Part shown: piece after piece, positions 17,432 to 28,024 of the stretch | How the letters are laid out: each line of letters starts with the position of its first letter | Position numbering within the stretch: position 1 is the stretch's first letter | Assembly (NCBI RefSeq): GCF_003515065.1 | Contig: NZ_QXGH01000029.1 | Coordinates: 57,903-121,902, forward strand | Length of the DNA: 64,000 bases | Reading direction: 5' to 3' | Source of the DNA: Nocardioides immobilis | GTDB lineage: Bacteria > Actinomycetota > Actinomycetes > Propionibacteriales > Nocardioidaceae | Program-made: the position numbers and the translations under genes | The notes under the pieces: generated by a model | The model's database searches: none | What the model was told of the DNA's origin: nothing | What the model saw: only the letters and a program-made list of their open reading frames with translations

Positions 17432-18721
17432 ATGAGGTACGACGAGGGAGCCGCCTCACTCGGGGGATCGACGCTGGCCAGCCTGAGGCCCGGGGAGTAC
17501 GACGTTCGGAGAATCGTGCCCGTTGACGAGCACCAGACCCAGCCCCTCGCCCCCGCGACCCCGACCACAAAGCCTTCGCTGAAGGCCAGCGCAGCCACCC
17601 TCCTCGGACGGGCAGCGCGCAGCAGGGTCGCTCTCGTCGCCACTGTCGCCGTGGTCCTGCTCGCCGTCGCCGGCGCCACCTACGGCTACCAGTCGATGAC
17701 CACCCCCGTGACCTTGTCGGTGGACGGTGAGGAACGCCAGGTGCGCGTCCTCGGTGACACCGTCGGCGACGTTCTCGACGCCGAGGGCATCGAGCTCACC
17801 TCCCACGACCTCGTCCAGCCGGACGTCGACGAGCCCATCTCCGAGGGCACCCGCATCGCGGTGCGCTACGGGCGTGAGATCGAGCTGACCGTCGACGGCA
17901 AGACGAAGACCCACTGGGTGACCGCGACCGATGTCGACGGCGCCCTGAGCCAGATCGGGGCGCTCTACCGCGGCGCCCGGCTCTCGACCAGCCGTGGCAC
18001 CACGATCGACCGTGGTGGTCTGGAGCTCGAGGTCGTCACCCCGAAGAACCTGAAGGTGACCCTCGCCGGCAAGAAGACCAAGAAGGTCAGCGTGCCCGCG
18101 CTCACCGTCGAGGACGCGCTGAGCGCGCTCGACGTCAAGCTCGACAAGCACGACCTCGTGTTCCCGAAGCGCGACGCCAAGCTCAAGGACGGCGACCAGG
18201 TCCGCTGGGTCGACATCGAGATCAAGACCAAGCGCGTGAAGGGCGAGGCCTTCTCGGCCGAGACCATCACCCGCGAGGACTCCTCGTCGCCCGAGGGCAC
18301 CGAGACCGTCGTCCGCGAGGGCGATGCCGGGATGCGCAACGTGGTCTACAAGATCCGCTACCGCAACGGCGTCGAGGTCAAGCGCACCGTCGTCACGTCC
18401 AAGGTGACCGAGAAGCCCGTCGCCGAGATCGTCGAGGTCGGCACCCAGGAGGTCGCCACCACGAACTACGCCGGTGGCGGCACCGTCTGGGACGCCCTGG
18501 CGCAGTGCGAGTCGGGCGGCAACTGGGCCATCAACACCGGCAACGGCTACTACGGCGGCCTCCAGTTCAACCTGGGCACGTGGCAGGCGTACGGCGGCTC
18601 CGGCTACCCGCACCAGAACAGCCGGGAGGCACAGATCGCTGTCGCCGAGCGTCTCCGTGCGGCGACCGGTGGCTACGGCTCGTGGCCGCACTGCTCCGCG
18701 CAGCTCGGCCTGCCCCAGTAG
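17432..18721 (+). CDS. rpfB: Resuscitation-promoting factor, RpfB type
   Basis: A 429-residue secreted or anchored muralytic protein. Residues about 57-80 form a signal/anchor helix. Three DUF348 repeats follow (starting TLSVDGEERQVRVLGDTVGDVL), then a G5 domain (about 275-350) and a C-terminal lysozyme-like Rpf domain with the catalytic Glu in WDALAQCESGGNW. It cleaves peptidoglycan and promotes regrowth of dormant cells. The start is uncertain: ATG 17432 gives 55 residues before the membrane segment, and GTG 17516 would give a shorter tail. Confidence 0.94.
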   Translation: MRYDEGAASLGGSTLASLRPGEYDVRRIVPVDEHQTQPLAPATPTTKPSLKASAATLLGRAARSRVALVATVAVVLLAVAGATYGYQSMTTPVTLSVDGEERQVRVLGDTVGDVLDAEGIELTSHDLVQPDVDEPISEGTRIAVRYGREIELTVDGKTKTHWVTATDVDGALSQIGALYRGARLSTSRGTTIDRGGLELEVVTPKNLKVTLAGKKTKKVSVPALTVEDALSALDVKLDKHDLVFPKRDAKLKDGDQVRWVDIEIKTKRVKGEAFSAETITREDSSSPEGTETVVREGDAGMRNVVYKIRYRNGVEVKRTVVTSKVTEKPVAEIVEVGTQEVATTNYAGGGTVWDALAQCESGGNWAINTGNGYYGGLQFNLGTWQAYGGSGYPHQNSREAQIAVAERLRAATGGYGSWPHCSAQLGLPQ

Positions 18722-18769
18722 CCGAGCGCAGTGACGCTGGTCTGAGCCCGAGGCACTAGCCTCCTTTGC

Positions 18770-19639
18770 ATGAGCACCTCCGCCGGTCCGAGACTTCTCG
18801 GGCCGGCGGAAGTGCGTTCGCTTGCGGCCGCGCTGGACCTCCGGCCGACCAAGCAGCGCGGCCAGAACTTCGTGATCGACGCCAACACCGTGCGCCGGAT
18901 CGTCCGCGAGTCCCGCGTGACGGCAGCGGACGTCGTCGTCGAGGTCGGCCCCGGGCTCGGCTCGCTGACCCTGGCACTGCTCGAGACCGGTGCGTCGGTC
19001 ACCGCGATCGAGGTCGACCCTGCGCTTGCGGGGGCGCTGCCGGGGACGATCGCCGAGTTCGCTCCGGCGCAGGCCGACCGGGTGCGCGTCGTACTCGCTG
19101 ATGCGTTGCACATCGCCGAGCTCCCAGGTCCGGCGCCGACGGCGCTCGTGGCCAACCTGCCCTACAACGTGTCGGTCCCGGTGCTGCTGCACCTGCTCGC
19201 GCTGCTGCCGTCCCTCGAGCACGGCCTGGTGATGGTGCAGGCCGAGGTCGCCGACCGGCTGGCCGCGCCGCCCGGCTCGAAGACGTACGGCATCCCGTCG
19301 GTCAAGGCCGCCTGGTACGCCGAGGTACGCCGGGCCGGCACGATCGGGCGCAACGTCTTCTGGCCGGCCCCGAACGTCGACTCCGGCCTGGTCGCGTGGA
19401 CCCGGCGCCAGCCGCCGACGACCGCCGTCAGCCGGGAGCAGGTGTTCGCGGTCGTGGACGCCGCGTTCGCCCAGCGCCGCAAGGCGCTGCGGGGTGTGCT
19501 CCGGGGGATCGCCGGATCCGGCGAGGCGGCCGAGGCCGCCCTCGTGGCGGCGGGGATCGACCCGTTGGCGCGGGGGGAGTCGCTCGGCATCTCCGAGTTC
19601 GTGCGGATCACCGAGGAGTTGGCAGGATCAGCGACGTGA
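18770..19639 (+). CDS. rsmA: 16S rRNA dimethyladenosine transferase
   Basis: A 289-residue KsgA/RsmA methyltransferase that dimethylates A1518 and A1519 of 16S rRNA with S-adenosylmethionine. Motifs are KQRGQNFVID, VEVGPGLGSLT and the active-site NLPYNVSVPVL. ATG 18770 has TAGCCT 7 bases upstream and no ribosome-binding site, so it is probably leaderless. Its stop overlaps the ispE start (GTGA). Confidence 0.95.
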   Translation: MSTSAGPRLLGPAEVRSLAAALDLRPTKQRGQNFVIDANTVRRIVRESRVTAADVVVEVGPGLGSLTLALLETGASVTAIEVDPALAGALPGTIAEFAPAQADRVRVVLADALHIAELPGPAPTALVANLPYNVSVPVLLHLLALLPSLEHGLVMVQAEVADRLAAPPGSKTYGIPSVKAAWYAEVRRAGTIGRNVFWPAPNVDSGLVAWTRRQPPTTAVSREQVFAVVDAAFAQRRKALRGVLRGIAGSGEAAEAALVAAGIDPLARGESLGISEFVRITEELAGSAT

Positions 19640-20563
19640 GCGCCGCATTGCTGCCGGACCCGATCTCGGTGACCGTCCGCGCGCCCGCGAAGATCAACGT
19701 CTACCTCGGTGTCGGGAAGGCGCGACCGGACGGCTTCCACCCGCTGGAGACCGTCTACCAGGCCGTCTCGCTCTACGACGACGTCACCGTGACCGATGCC
19801 GAGGAGTGGTCGGTCACCACGGTCACCGACGGTCCGCACGTCGACGGCAGCGCCATCCCCGACGACGACACCAATATCGTCATCCGCGCCGGCAAGGCGC
19901 TGGCCGCGCACCACGGCGTGGACCGGAAGGCCGGGATCGAGGTGCGCAAGAGCATCCCCGTCGCCGGCGGCATGGCGGGCGGCTCTGCCGACGCCGCCGC
20001 GACCCTGGTGGCACTCGACCGGCTCTGGAACCTCAACACCGCCGACGCCGACCTGCTGGAGCTCGCCGCCGAGCTGGGCTCGGACGTGCCGTTCGCCCTC
20101 GTCGGCGGCACCGCGACCGGCACCGGCCGCGGCGAGGTCGTCACGCCGGTCGAGGACAACGGCACCTGGTGGTGGGTGGTGGTCTTCAACGACGAGGGTC
20201 TGTCGACCCCGTCCGTCTACGGCGCCTACGACCTGCTCGAAGGCGGCGACCACGACTACCGGATCCAGCCCGCGATGCTCGACGCGTTGCGCGACGGCGC
20301 GGACTCCGACTCGCTCGCGGTCTTCCTCTACAACGACCTCGAGGACGCGGCCTTCTACCTGCGCCCCGACCTCGAACGCGCCGCGGAGGCCGCCCTGGAG
20401 TGCGGCGCCACGATGACGCTGCTGTCCGGGTCGGGTCCGACGATGCTGGCGATCGCGTCCGGCGCCGAGGACGCCCGCAACATCGCCGGGATGCTCACGG
20501 GACGGGGCTTCGACCGGACCGCTGTGGTGCACGGCCCGGTGGCAGGAGCGCACGTGGTGGCGT

Positions 20564-20571
<8 letters not shown>
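19636..20571 (+). CDS. ispE: 4-diphosphocytidyl-2-C-methyl-D-erythritol kinase
   Basis: A 311-residue GHMP kinase of the MEP isoprenoid pathway. RAPAKINVYLGVG is the substrate motif at the N-terminus, PVAGGMAGGSADAAATL is the ATP-binding loop and LLSGSGPTMLAIA is the C-terminal glycine motif. It starts at GTG 19636 overlapping rsmA and overlaps the ABC-F gene by 8 bases at its end. Confidence 0.95.
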
Positions 20572-22377
<1,806 letters not shown>

Positions 22378-22381
<4 letters not shown>

Positions 22382-22896
22382 CGCTCTACCTGGTCCGGCA
22401 CGGCCGGCCGCTGATCGACCGGAGCCTGCCGGCGGCGGGCTGGGAGCTCGACCCGGCGGGCTTCGACGATGTGTGGGCGCTCCGTGAGTCCGGTCGGTTG
22501 CCGACGGCTGCGGTCTGGTTCAGCTCGCCCGAGGCGAAGGCGATCCAGACCGCCCAGCTGCTCACCGAGGGTGAGGTCGGGATCGTCGAGGGGCTGCGCG
22601 AGCACGTCCGCGCCTCAACGGTGTGGATCCACGACTTCGCCGGTGCGGTCCGGCGGGCGTTCGACGACCCCGACGCTCCGGCGTACGACGGCTGGGAGCC
22701 GCTCGCCACCTGCCGCGACCGGGTCGTCACGACCGTCCGTGGCCTCCTCGCCGATTGCCCGGACACCGATCTGGTGCTCGTCGGCCACGGCACCGCCTGG
22801 ACCGTGCTCGTCGCCGAGCTCACCGGCACCGCGCCCGACCTCGACCGCTGGGCTTCGCTGGCGATGCCGGACGTGGTCGTGGTGGATAGTCCCTGA
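22378..22896 (+). CDS. Histidine phosphatase superfamily protein
   Basis: A 172-residue phosphoglycerate-mutase-like phosphatase. The catalytic histidine lies in YLVRHGRP at the N-terminus and the second histidine in LVGHGTAW. The short length suggests a small-molecule phosphatase rather than a glycolytic mutase. The substrate is unknown. GTG 22378 overlaps the ABC-F stop. Confidence 0.88.
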
Positions 22897-22942
22897 CGTT
22901 CCGGTCGTCGATCGGCCGGAACGGCGACAGAAACGTCAGGGA
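22890..22942. terminator. Terminator between convergent phosphatase and MarR genes
   Basis: Outer arms TCCCTGACGTT (22890-22900) and AACGTCAGGGA (22932-22942) enclose a second stem, CCGG/CCGG. It overlaps the phosphatase stop codon and lies 26 bases from the end of the MarR gene. Confidence 0.75.
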
Positions 22943-22967
22943 GTACGCCGAATTCCGCCCGGCAGCG

Positions 22968-23462
22968 TCAGTTCGCGAACGGCACCAGCAGCCGCCGCAG
23001 CAGCCCAGCCAGCTGCTTCTGGTCGGCGGCGGAGAGGTCGGCGAGCAGCTCGCGCTCGGCCTCGAGGAGCGCGGTGAAGGCGCCGTCGACCGCGTCCTTG
23101 CCGTCGGGCGTCAGCCTGACCAGCACGCCGCGGCGGTCGGACGGGTCGGGGTGCCGCTCGACCAGGCCGCGGGACGCGAGCCGGTCGACGCGGTTGGTCA
23201 TCGTGCCGCTGGTCACGAGGGTCTCGCGGAGCAGCCGGCCGGGCGACAGCTCGTACGGCGCGCCGGCCCGCCGCAGCGCGGCCAGGACGTCGAACTCCCA
23301 CGGCTCGATGTCGTGGGCGGTGAACGCCTGCCGGCGGGCCCGGTCGACGTGGTGGCCGAGGCGCGAGATCCTGCTGAAGACCGCGACCGGCCCGAGGTCG
23401 AGGTCGTCCCGCTCGCGCGCCCACGCCTCGAGCAGCGCGTCGACCTCGTCCCGTCCGCCCAT
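22968..23462 (-). CDS. MarR-family transcriptional regulator
   Basis: A 164-residue winged-helix dimer. The recognition region is LSPGRLLRETLVTSGTMTNRVDRLASRGLVERHPDPSDRRGVLVRLT, typical of MarR, with helical dimer arms at both ends. It is divergent from an alpha/beta hydrolase, with a perfect 16-bp palindrome between them, so it probably represses itself and the hydrolase and responds to a ligand. No conserved peroxide-sensing cysteine is seen. Confidence 0.92.
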   Translation of the reverse strand: MGGRDEVDALLEAWARERDDLDLGPVAVFSRISRLGHHVDRARRQAFTAHDIEPWEFDVLAALRRAGAPYELSPGRLLRETLVTSGTMTNRVDRLASRGLVERHPDPSDRRGVLVRLTPDGKDAVDGAFTALLEAERELLADLSAADQKQLAGLLRRLLVPFAN

Positions 23463-23490
23463 GCGCGGCACTTTACCGGACGAGTCGAGA

Positions 23491-23522
23491 ATCTTGACGT
23501 CAAGATAAACCGGACCTAGGGT
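23491..23522 (+). promoter_or_regulatory. MarR operator over the hydrolase promoter
   Basis: ATCTTGACGTCAAGAT (23491-23506) is a perfect palindrome. It contains the -35 box TTGACG (23494-23499), followed by a 17-base spacer and TAGGGT (23517-23522). The -10 ends 7 bases before GTG 23530, so the hydrolase message is probably leaderless. A bound dimer would cover the -35 box. Confidence 0.75.
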
Positions 23523-23529
23523 GGGCGGC

Positions 23530-24435
23530 GTGGACCAGCTCACCACCGACCTCGACCAGCTCCGGTTGGCCTCGCTGACCTGGGGCCCCACTGCCGACCC
23601 CGCCGCGCCGCTCGCGGTGCTGCTGCACGGCTTCCCCGACACCGCCCACACCTGGCGCCACCTCGGCCCGGCACTGGCCGACGCCGGCTACCGGGTGGTC
23701 GCGCCGTTCACGCGTGGCTACGGACCGAGCGGCCTGCCCGCCGACGGCAGCTACCACGTCCCCGCCCTCATGAGCGACGTGCTCGAGCTGCACGCCGCGC
23801 TGGAGGGGGACGCGCGCGCCGTACTCATCGGGCACGACTGGGGCGCCATCGTCGCCAACGGCCTCGCGGCGACCGAGGCCAGCCCGTTCCGCCGGGTGGT
23901 CTCGCTGGCGGTGCCGCCGTTCCCGGCGATGAACCCGAGCCGCGGCGACGTCGCACGCTGGGCCGGCGCCCTGGCCCGGCAGGCGACGATGAGCTGGTAC
24001 ATCGGCTTCAACCAGCTCCCCGGACTCCCCGAGCGCAGCTTCGACAAGCTGGTCGCCCACCTGTGGCGTCAATGGTCGCCTGGGTACGACGCCGCGGACG
24101 ATCTCGCGCGGCTCGCCGCCTCGTTGCCGACGACGGAGCGCAAGGCAGCGGCGGTCGGCTACTACCGCGCCAACTCCCGCCCGTGGCAGCTGCCGAGCCG
24201 CTACCGGCACCTCGGGTCCGCGTGGGCGGTGGGCTCGCCCCGGGTGCCGCTGCTCTACCTCCACGGTGAGGACGACGGCTGCCTGGATGCGCGGTGGGCT
24301 AGCCGGGTGAGCGGGAAGCTCCGCCAGGGCGGGCGCAGCGCCCTCATCACCGGCGCCGGCCACTTCCTCCAGCTCGAGCGACCCGACGTCGTGAACGCCC
24401 GCATCCTCGAGTTCCTGAGCGAGGAGGCACCGTGA
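23530..24435 (+). CDS. Alpha/beta hydrolase, epoxide hydrolase-like
   Basis: A 301-residue alpha/beta hydrolase. The oxyanion loop is LLHGFPDTAHTWRHL, the nucleophile Asp lies in GHDWGAIVAN and the C-terminal catalytic His in GAGHFLQLERP. The Asp nucleophile and lid arrangement point to epoxide hydrolase or a related hydrolase. GTG 23530 was chosen from promoter spacing; GTG 23521 lies inside the -10 box. It is the first gene of a tight operon with tam and the glyoxalase-like gene and is probably controlled by the divergent MarR. Confidence 0.9.
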   Translation: MDQLTTDLDQLRLASLTWGPTADPAAPLAVLLHGFPDTAHTWRHLGPALADAGYRVVAPFTRGYGPSGLPADGSYHVPALMSDVLELHAALEGDARAVLIGHDWGAIVANGLAATEASPFRRVVSLAVPPFPAMNPSRGDVARWAGALARQATMSWYIGFNQLPGLPERSFDKLVAHLWRQWSPGYDAADDLARLAASLPTTERKAAAVGYYRANSRPWQLPSRYRHLGSAWAVGSPRVPLLYLHGEDDGCLDARWASRVSGKLRQGGRSALITGAGHFLQLERPDVVNARILEFLSEEAP

Positions 24436-25220
24436 CCCACACCTGGGACCCCGACCGCTACCTGACGTACGCCGACGAGCGCGGCCGGCCGTTCGTCGAC
24501 CTGATCACCCGGATCGACGCCACCGAGCCGAGGACCGTGGTCGACCTCGGCTGCGGTCCGGGCAACCTGACCGCGCTGCTGGCCGCGCGCTGGCCGGAGG
24601 CCGCGGTCACCGGCGTCGACAGCAGTGCCGAGATGGTCGCGAAGGCGCAGGGGAGCGCGGCGGCGGCGACCGTGGCGTTCGAGATCGGGGACGTCCGCGA
24701 GTGGGTCCCGACGGGATCCGCCGGCGGAGGGACCGTCGACGTCCTCGTCTCCAACGCCACCCTTCAGTGGCTGCCCGACCACCTCGAGCTGCTACCGCGG
24801 TTGGTCGCGCTGGTCCGCCCGGGCGGCTGGTTCGCGTTCCAGGTGCCCGGCAACTTCGACGAGCCGAGCCACACCATCCGCGCCGAGCTCGCCGCTGAGC
24901 CGCCCTACGCACCGCACGTGGCGGGCGCCGCCGTACCGTCCTCGCACGACGCGGCCACCTACCTCCGCGCCCTCCAGGACCTCGGGTGCGAGGTGGACGC
25001 GTGGGAGACGACGTACCTCCACGTGCTCCACGGCGCGGACCCCGTCTTCACCTGGGTGTCCGGCACCGGCGCCCGCCCGACCCTGCAGGCGCTGCCCGAC
25101 GACCTGCGCCCCTCCTTCGAGGCCGAGTTCAAGCGGCGACTGCGCGAGGCCTACCCGGACGACGGGCGCGGCGCCGTACTCCCGTTCCGGCGCATCTTCG
25201 TCGTCGCCCGGGTCTCATGA
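24432..25220 (+). CDS. tam: Trans-aconitate 2-methyltransferase-like enzyme
   Basis: A 262-residue class I methyltransferase. The S-adenosylmethionine motif is VVDLGCGPGNLTALLAARWP, and SNATLQWLPDH is highly characteristic of trans-aconitate methyltransferases, which esterify and neutralise the aconitase inhibitor trans-aconitate. GTG 24432 overlaps the hydrolase stop and the next gene overlaps its own stop. Confidence 0.9.
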   Translation: MTHTWDPDRYLTYADERGRPFVDLITRIDATEPRTVVDLGCGPGNLTALLAARWPEAAVTGVDSSAEMVAKAQGSAAAATVAFEIGDVREWVPTGSAGGGTVDVLVSNATLQWLPDHLELLPRLVALVRPGGWFAFQVPGNFDEPSHTIRAELAAEPPYAPHVAGAAVPSSHDAATYLRALQDLGCEVDAWETTYLHVLHGADPVFTWVSGTGARPTLQALPDDLRPSFEAEFKRRLREAYPDDGRGAVLPFRRIFVVARVS

Positions 25221-25603
25221 GGCTCCACCACGTGCAGGTCGCCTGCCCGCCCGGCGGCGAGGACGCCGCCCGCCGGTTCTACGCGGAAGGCCTGGGCATG
25301 GCCGAGGCCGAGAAGCCCACCGCGCTGGCGACGCGCGGCGGCGCCTGGTTCCGCTGGTACGACGACGCGGGCGCCGTCACGGCCGAGATCCACATCGGCG
25401 TCGAGACCCCCTTCGCGCCGGCACGCAAGGCCCATCCTGCGCTGCTGTTGCCGACCGTCGCCGACCTCGAGGCCGTCGCGGCGCGCCTCGCGACCCTCGG
25501 CTTCGCGGTCGACTGGCGCGAACGGATGACGTTCCCCGGCCACCAGCGCTTCCACACGTACGACGGCGCCGGCAACCGGGTCGAGGTGATGGCGGCGACC
25601 TGA
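25217..25603 (+). CDS. Glyoxalase/bleomycin-resistance-fold protein
   Basis: A 128-residue vicinal-oxygen-chelate protein. HHVQVACPPGGEDAARRFYAEGLGM forms the first motif and a metal-ligand glutamate lies in NRVEVM at the C-terminus. Single-domain members act as dimers, as lyases, epimerases or binding proteins. The function here is unknown. It is the last gene of the MarR-associated operon and overlaps tam by 4 bases. Confidence 0.85.
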   Translation: MRLHHVQVACPPGGEDAARRFYAEGLGMAEAEKPTALATRGGAWFRWYDDAGAVTAEIHIGVETPFAPARKAHPALLLPTVADLEAVAARLATLGFAVDWRERMTFPGHQRFHTYDGAGNRVEVMAAT

Positions 25604-25620
25604 GCGCGCGCGATTCTGAG

Positions 25621-25661
25621 CCCCGGTCCGGCCGAACCACGGTTCATCGGCCGGTCCGGGG
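25621..25661 (+). terminator. Terminator after the glyoxalase-like gene
   Basis: Arms CCCCGGTCCGGCCGA and TCGGCCGGTCCGGGG pair over 15 bases with a single mismatch and an 11-base loop, 17 bases after the stop codon. Confidence 0.8.
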
Positions 25662-25952
25662 ATGCGTCTTGAAGGAGCCGGCGTTCGCTGTCGCGGTCAT
25701 AGGCGTTGGAGCCGCCTGTGTTCGTTCGACGATCGTCTCTTGCTGACGTTAGCGACGGGACGTGTCCGGCACAACTCGAAAGCGTCGGAATCGTGCCAGA
25801 TTCGGTAACTGTGGCCCGCTAATCCCCCGGCGATCCGTTCTTTAGCGACGGAATCCGTTGCGAGCAAGGCTTGGCGCGGCGGATCTCGTGTCGGGCGTCC
25901 CTCCGGTGGCCGAGTGGCGCCGCTCACGCGCATCCGGGGTTGTGGCCGATTG
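25662..25952. other. Gene-free stretch upstream of the DUF4442 gene
   Basis: This 291-bp stretch has no reading frame with plausible codon use on either strand; the long minus-strand frame over it is a shadow of the DUF4442 gene. TTAGCGACGG occurs twice (25749-25758 and 25842-25851). I see no terminator or RNA gene fold I can support. Confidence 0.5.
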
Positions 25953-25969
25953 TTACTCGCGAGTAATCT
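25953..25969 (+). promoter_or_regulatory. Palindromic operator over the -10 box of the DUF4442 gene
   Basis: TTACTCGCGAGTAA (25953-25966) is a perfect palindrome overlapping TAATCT (25964-25969), a -10 box 7 bases before ATG 25977. A weak TTGTGG lies 18 bases upstream of the -10. TetR-family regulators of acyl-CoA genes often bind TTACT/AGTAA dyads of this style; that assignment is inference. Confidence 0.6.
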
Positions 25970-25976
25970 GACGGGC

Positions 25977-26456
25977 ATGAGCCAGGTACACAGCCTCTGG
26001 AAGACCGCCTCCGGACTGCCCGTCGTCGGTGGTGTCGTGGGCAAGCGGGCGTTCTCGATCGCGTTCAGCCAGAAGGCGCCGTACTTCGCCTCGATCCACC
26101 CGCGGTTCACCATCATCGAGCCCAACCACGTCGAGCTCGTGATCCCGAAGCGCCGCAGCGTCCAGAACCACATCGGCACCGTGCACGCCATCGCGCTGTG
26201 CAACGGTCTCGAGGCGGCGATGGGAGCGCTGGCCGAGGTCACCATCCCCAAGGACAAGCGCTGGATCCCCAAGGGGATGGAGGTCGCCTACACCGCCAAG
26301 GCCACCAGCGACATCACCTGCGTCGCCGAGACCGACCAGGTCCAGTGGGACACCGCCGACGGCGACCTCGCGGTCCGGGTCAAGGGCGTGCGTGACGACG
26401 GCACCGTCGTCATCGAGGGCGAGATCCGGCTCTGGGTCACTCCCAAGAGCAAGTAG
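25977..26456 (+). CDS. DUF4442 hotdog-fold thioesterase-like protein
   Basis: A 159-residue single hotdog-fold protein resembling acyl-CoA thioesterases of the PaaI/YiiD type. NHIGTVHAIALCNGLEAAMG is the helix-containing core, preceded by the beta hairpin of HVELVIPKRRSVQ. It probably hydrolyses or binds acyl-thioesters. ATG 25977 is placed at the leaderless distance from the -10 box. It converges with gluD, with only 3 bases between stops. Confidence 0.85.
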   Translation: MSQVHSLWKTASGLPVVGGVVGKRAFSIAFSQKAPYFASIHPRFTIIEPNHVELVIPKRRSVQNHIGTVHAIALCNGLEAAMGALAEVTIPKDKRWIPKGMEVAYTAKATSDITCVAETDQVQWDTADGDLAVRVKGVRDDGTVVIEGEIRLWVTPKSK

Positions 26457-26459
26457 TCG

Positions 26460-27326
26460 TTACTTCGGCGCCGCGGCGGTCGGGTCGCCTTCGCCGACCA
26501 TCGCCACCTCGAGCACCTTCTTCTCGCCGACGAACTTCTTCTGCACCCAGGTCGCGATGGCGGTGAGGATCAGGTTGAGCACGATGTAGATCATCGCGAT
26601 CACGAACACCGTCGGGAGCTGGTTCTGCCCGAAGTCGGGGTTGTTGTAGATCAGCCGGGCCACGAACGTCAGGCCGGGAGCGAGTACGGCGTACCCGAGG
26701 GCGGTGTCCTTGAGGGCCACCACGCACTGGCTGATCAGCGCGGGCAGCATGATCTTCACCGCCTGCGGCAGCTGGATCGCCAGCATCACCTGGGTCTTGC
26801 GCATGCCGACGGCGTACGCCGCCTCGACCTGCCCGTGCGGGACGGCGTTGACGCCGGCCCGGAAGATCTCGGCGAGGACGGCGCCGTTGTAGAGCATGAG
26901 GGCGATGACGACGGCCCAGTACCGGTGGCTCAGCTGGGAGAGGTCGAGGTACGCCCCGATGAAGATCATGCTCAACAGGACGGGGACCGCCCGCCAGAAC
27001 TCGACGACCGCCCAGCACGGCCAGCGCACCAAGCCGTGATCGGAGAGCTTGCCGATGCCGAAGAGCACACCGAACCCGACGGCGAGGAGGATGGCCGAGA
27101 ACGCCATCTTGACGGTTTCCAGCACACCGTCGACCAGGATGGTCTCGATGTAGACGGGGCTGACGAACGGCTCCCACTTCTCGTACTCGAACTGGCCGTT
27201 CTGCTCGAGCCGGACCACTGCGTACCCGAGAGCCCCGAGCAGCACGACTGAGGTGATCACCGTGTAGAGCCGGTGGCGCACCACCGAGCGGGGGCCGGGC
27301 GCATCGAAGAGAACGCTGCCGCTCAT
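26460..27326 (-). CDS. gluD: Amino-acid ABC transporter permease GluD
   Basis: A 288-residue inner-membrane permease of the polar amino acid (PAAT) family with about six membrane helices; the first is preceded by a 20-residue cytoplasmic tail. The EAA loop is EIFRAGVNAVPHGQVEAAYAVGMRKTQ. It forms a heterodimer with GluC. The start overlaps the gluC stop by 4 bases. The C-terminal tail is long and charged (KKFVGEKKVLE). Confidence 0.9.
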   Translation of the reverse strand: MSGSVLFDAPGPRSVVRHRLYTVITSVVLLGALGYAVVRLEQNGQFEYEKWEPFVSPVYIETILVDGVLETVKMAFSAILLAVGFGVLFGIGKLSDHGLVRWPCWAVVEFWRAVPVLLSMIFIGAYLDLSQLSHRYWAVVIALMLYNGAVLAEIFRAGVNAVPHGQVEAAYAVGMRKTQVMLAIQLPQAVKIMLPALISQCVVALKDTALGYAVLAPGLTFVARLIYNNPDFGQNQLPTVFVIAMIYIVLNLILTAIATWVQKKFVGEKKVLEVAMVGEGDPTAAAPK

Positions 27327-28018
27327 GCCACTCTCACCCGCCGCTCGAGCCGGTGCGCGGCGAACGAGATGATCTCGACGAGGACCACGAAGATCGCCGC
27401 GAACGCGATGAAGATCGGGATCCGCGCGGTGGCGTCGATGTTGATGAGACCACGCATCCGGACGAACGCCTCCGCGACCCCGAGTGCGCCTGCGACAGTC
27501 GTGTTCTTGATCAGCGCGATCTGCACGTTGGCAAGCGGAGGGATCGACGCGCGGAACGCCTGAGGCAGCACCACGTGGCGCATCACGCCGCCGAACGGCA
27601 TGCCGACAGCCCGGGCGGCCTCGGCCTGCCCGAGCGGTACGGCGTTGATCCCGGACCGGAGCGCCTCGCACACGAACGCTGCGGTGTACATCGTGAGCCC
27701 CACCGTGCATGCCGCGAAGATGTTGTTGAGCCGGATGTCGCCGGCGCCGGTCGGGATCACGACGTCGATGAAGTTGAACTTCAGGTCGATCTTCGGCGCC
27801 GCGTACCGGAAGAAGATGATCACGATGACGAGCGGGGTGTTCCTCACCAACGTGACGTAACCCGCGCCTGCCCACCGGAGCACGGGAATCGGGCCCACGC
27901 GCATCCCCGCCAGCAGGGTCCCGAGGATCGTCGAGCCTACTCCGGCGATGAGGAAGAGGAGCACCGTGTAGGCGAACGCGAGCGCGATCGCCTCACGGTG
28001 CTCCCATACGACGTCCAC
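27323..28018 (-). CDS. gluC: Amino-acid ABC transporter permease GluC
   Basis: A 231-residue PAAT-family permease with about five membrane helices and the EAA loop EALRSGINAVPLGQAEAARAVGMPFGG, which contacts the ATPase. GTG 28018 follows the gluB stop by 6 bases. The gene order ATPase, binding protein, permease, permease matches corynebacterial gluABCD, which imports glutamate. Confidence 0.92.
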   Translation of the reverse strand: MDVVWEHREAIALAFAYTVLLFLIAGVGSTILGTLLAGMRVGPIPVLRWAGAGYVTLVRNTPLVIVIIFFRYAAPKIDLKFNFIDVVIPTGAGDIRLNNIFAACTVGLTMYTAAFVCEALRSGINAVPLGQAEAARAVGMPFGGVMRHVVLPQAFRASIPPLANVQIALIKNTTVAGALGVAEAFVRMRGLINIDATARIPIFIAFAAIFVVLVEIISFAAHRLERRVRVA

Positions 28019-28024
28019 GTCAGG

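Noticed and set aside
25697..26272. Minus-strand frame covering the gap before the DUF4442 gene
   Set aside because: It overlaps a well supported plus-strand gene, has no recognisable domain, and its start lies inside that gene.
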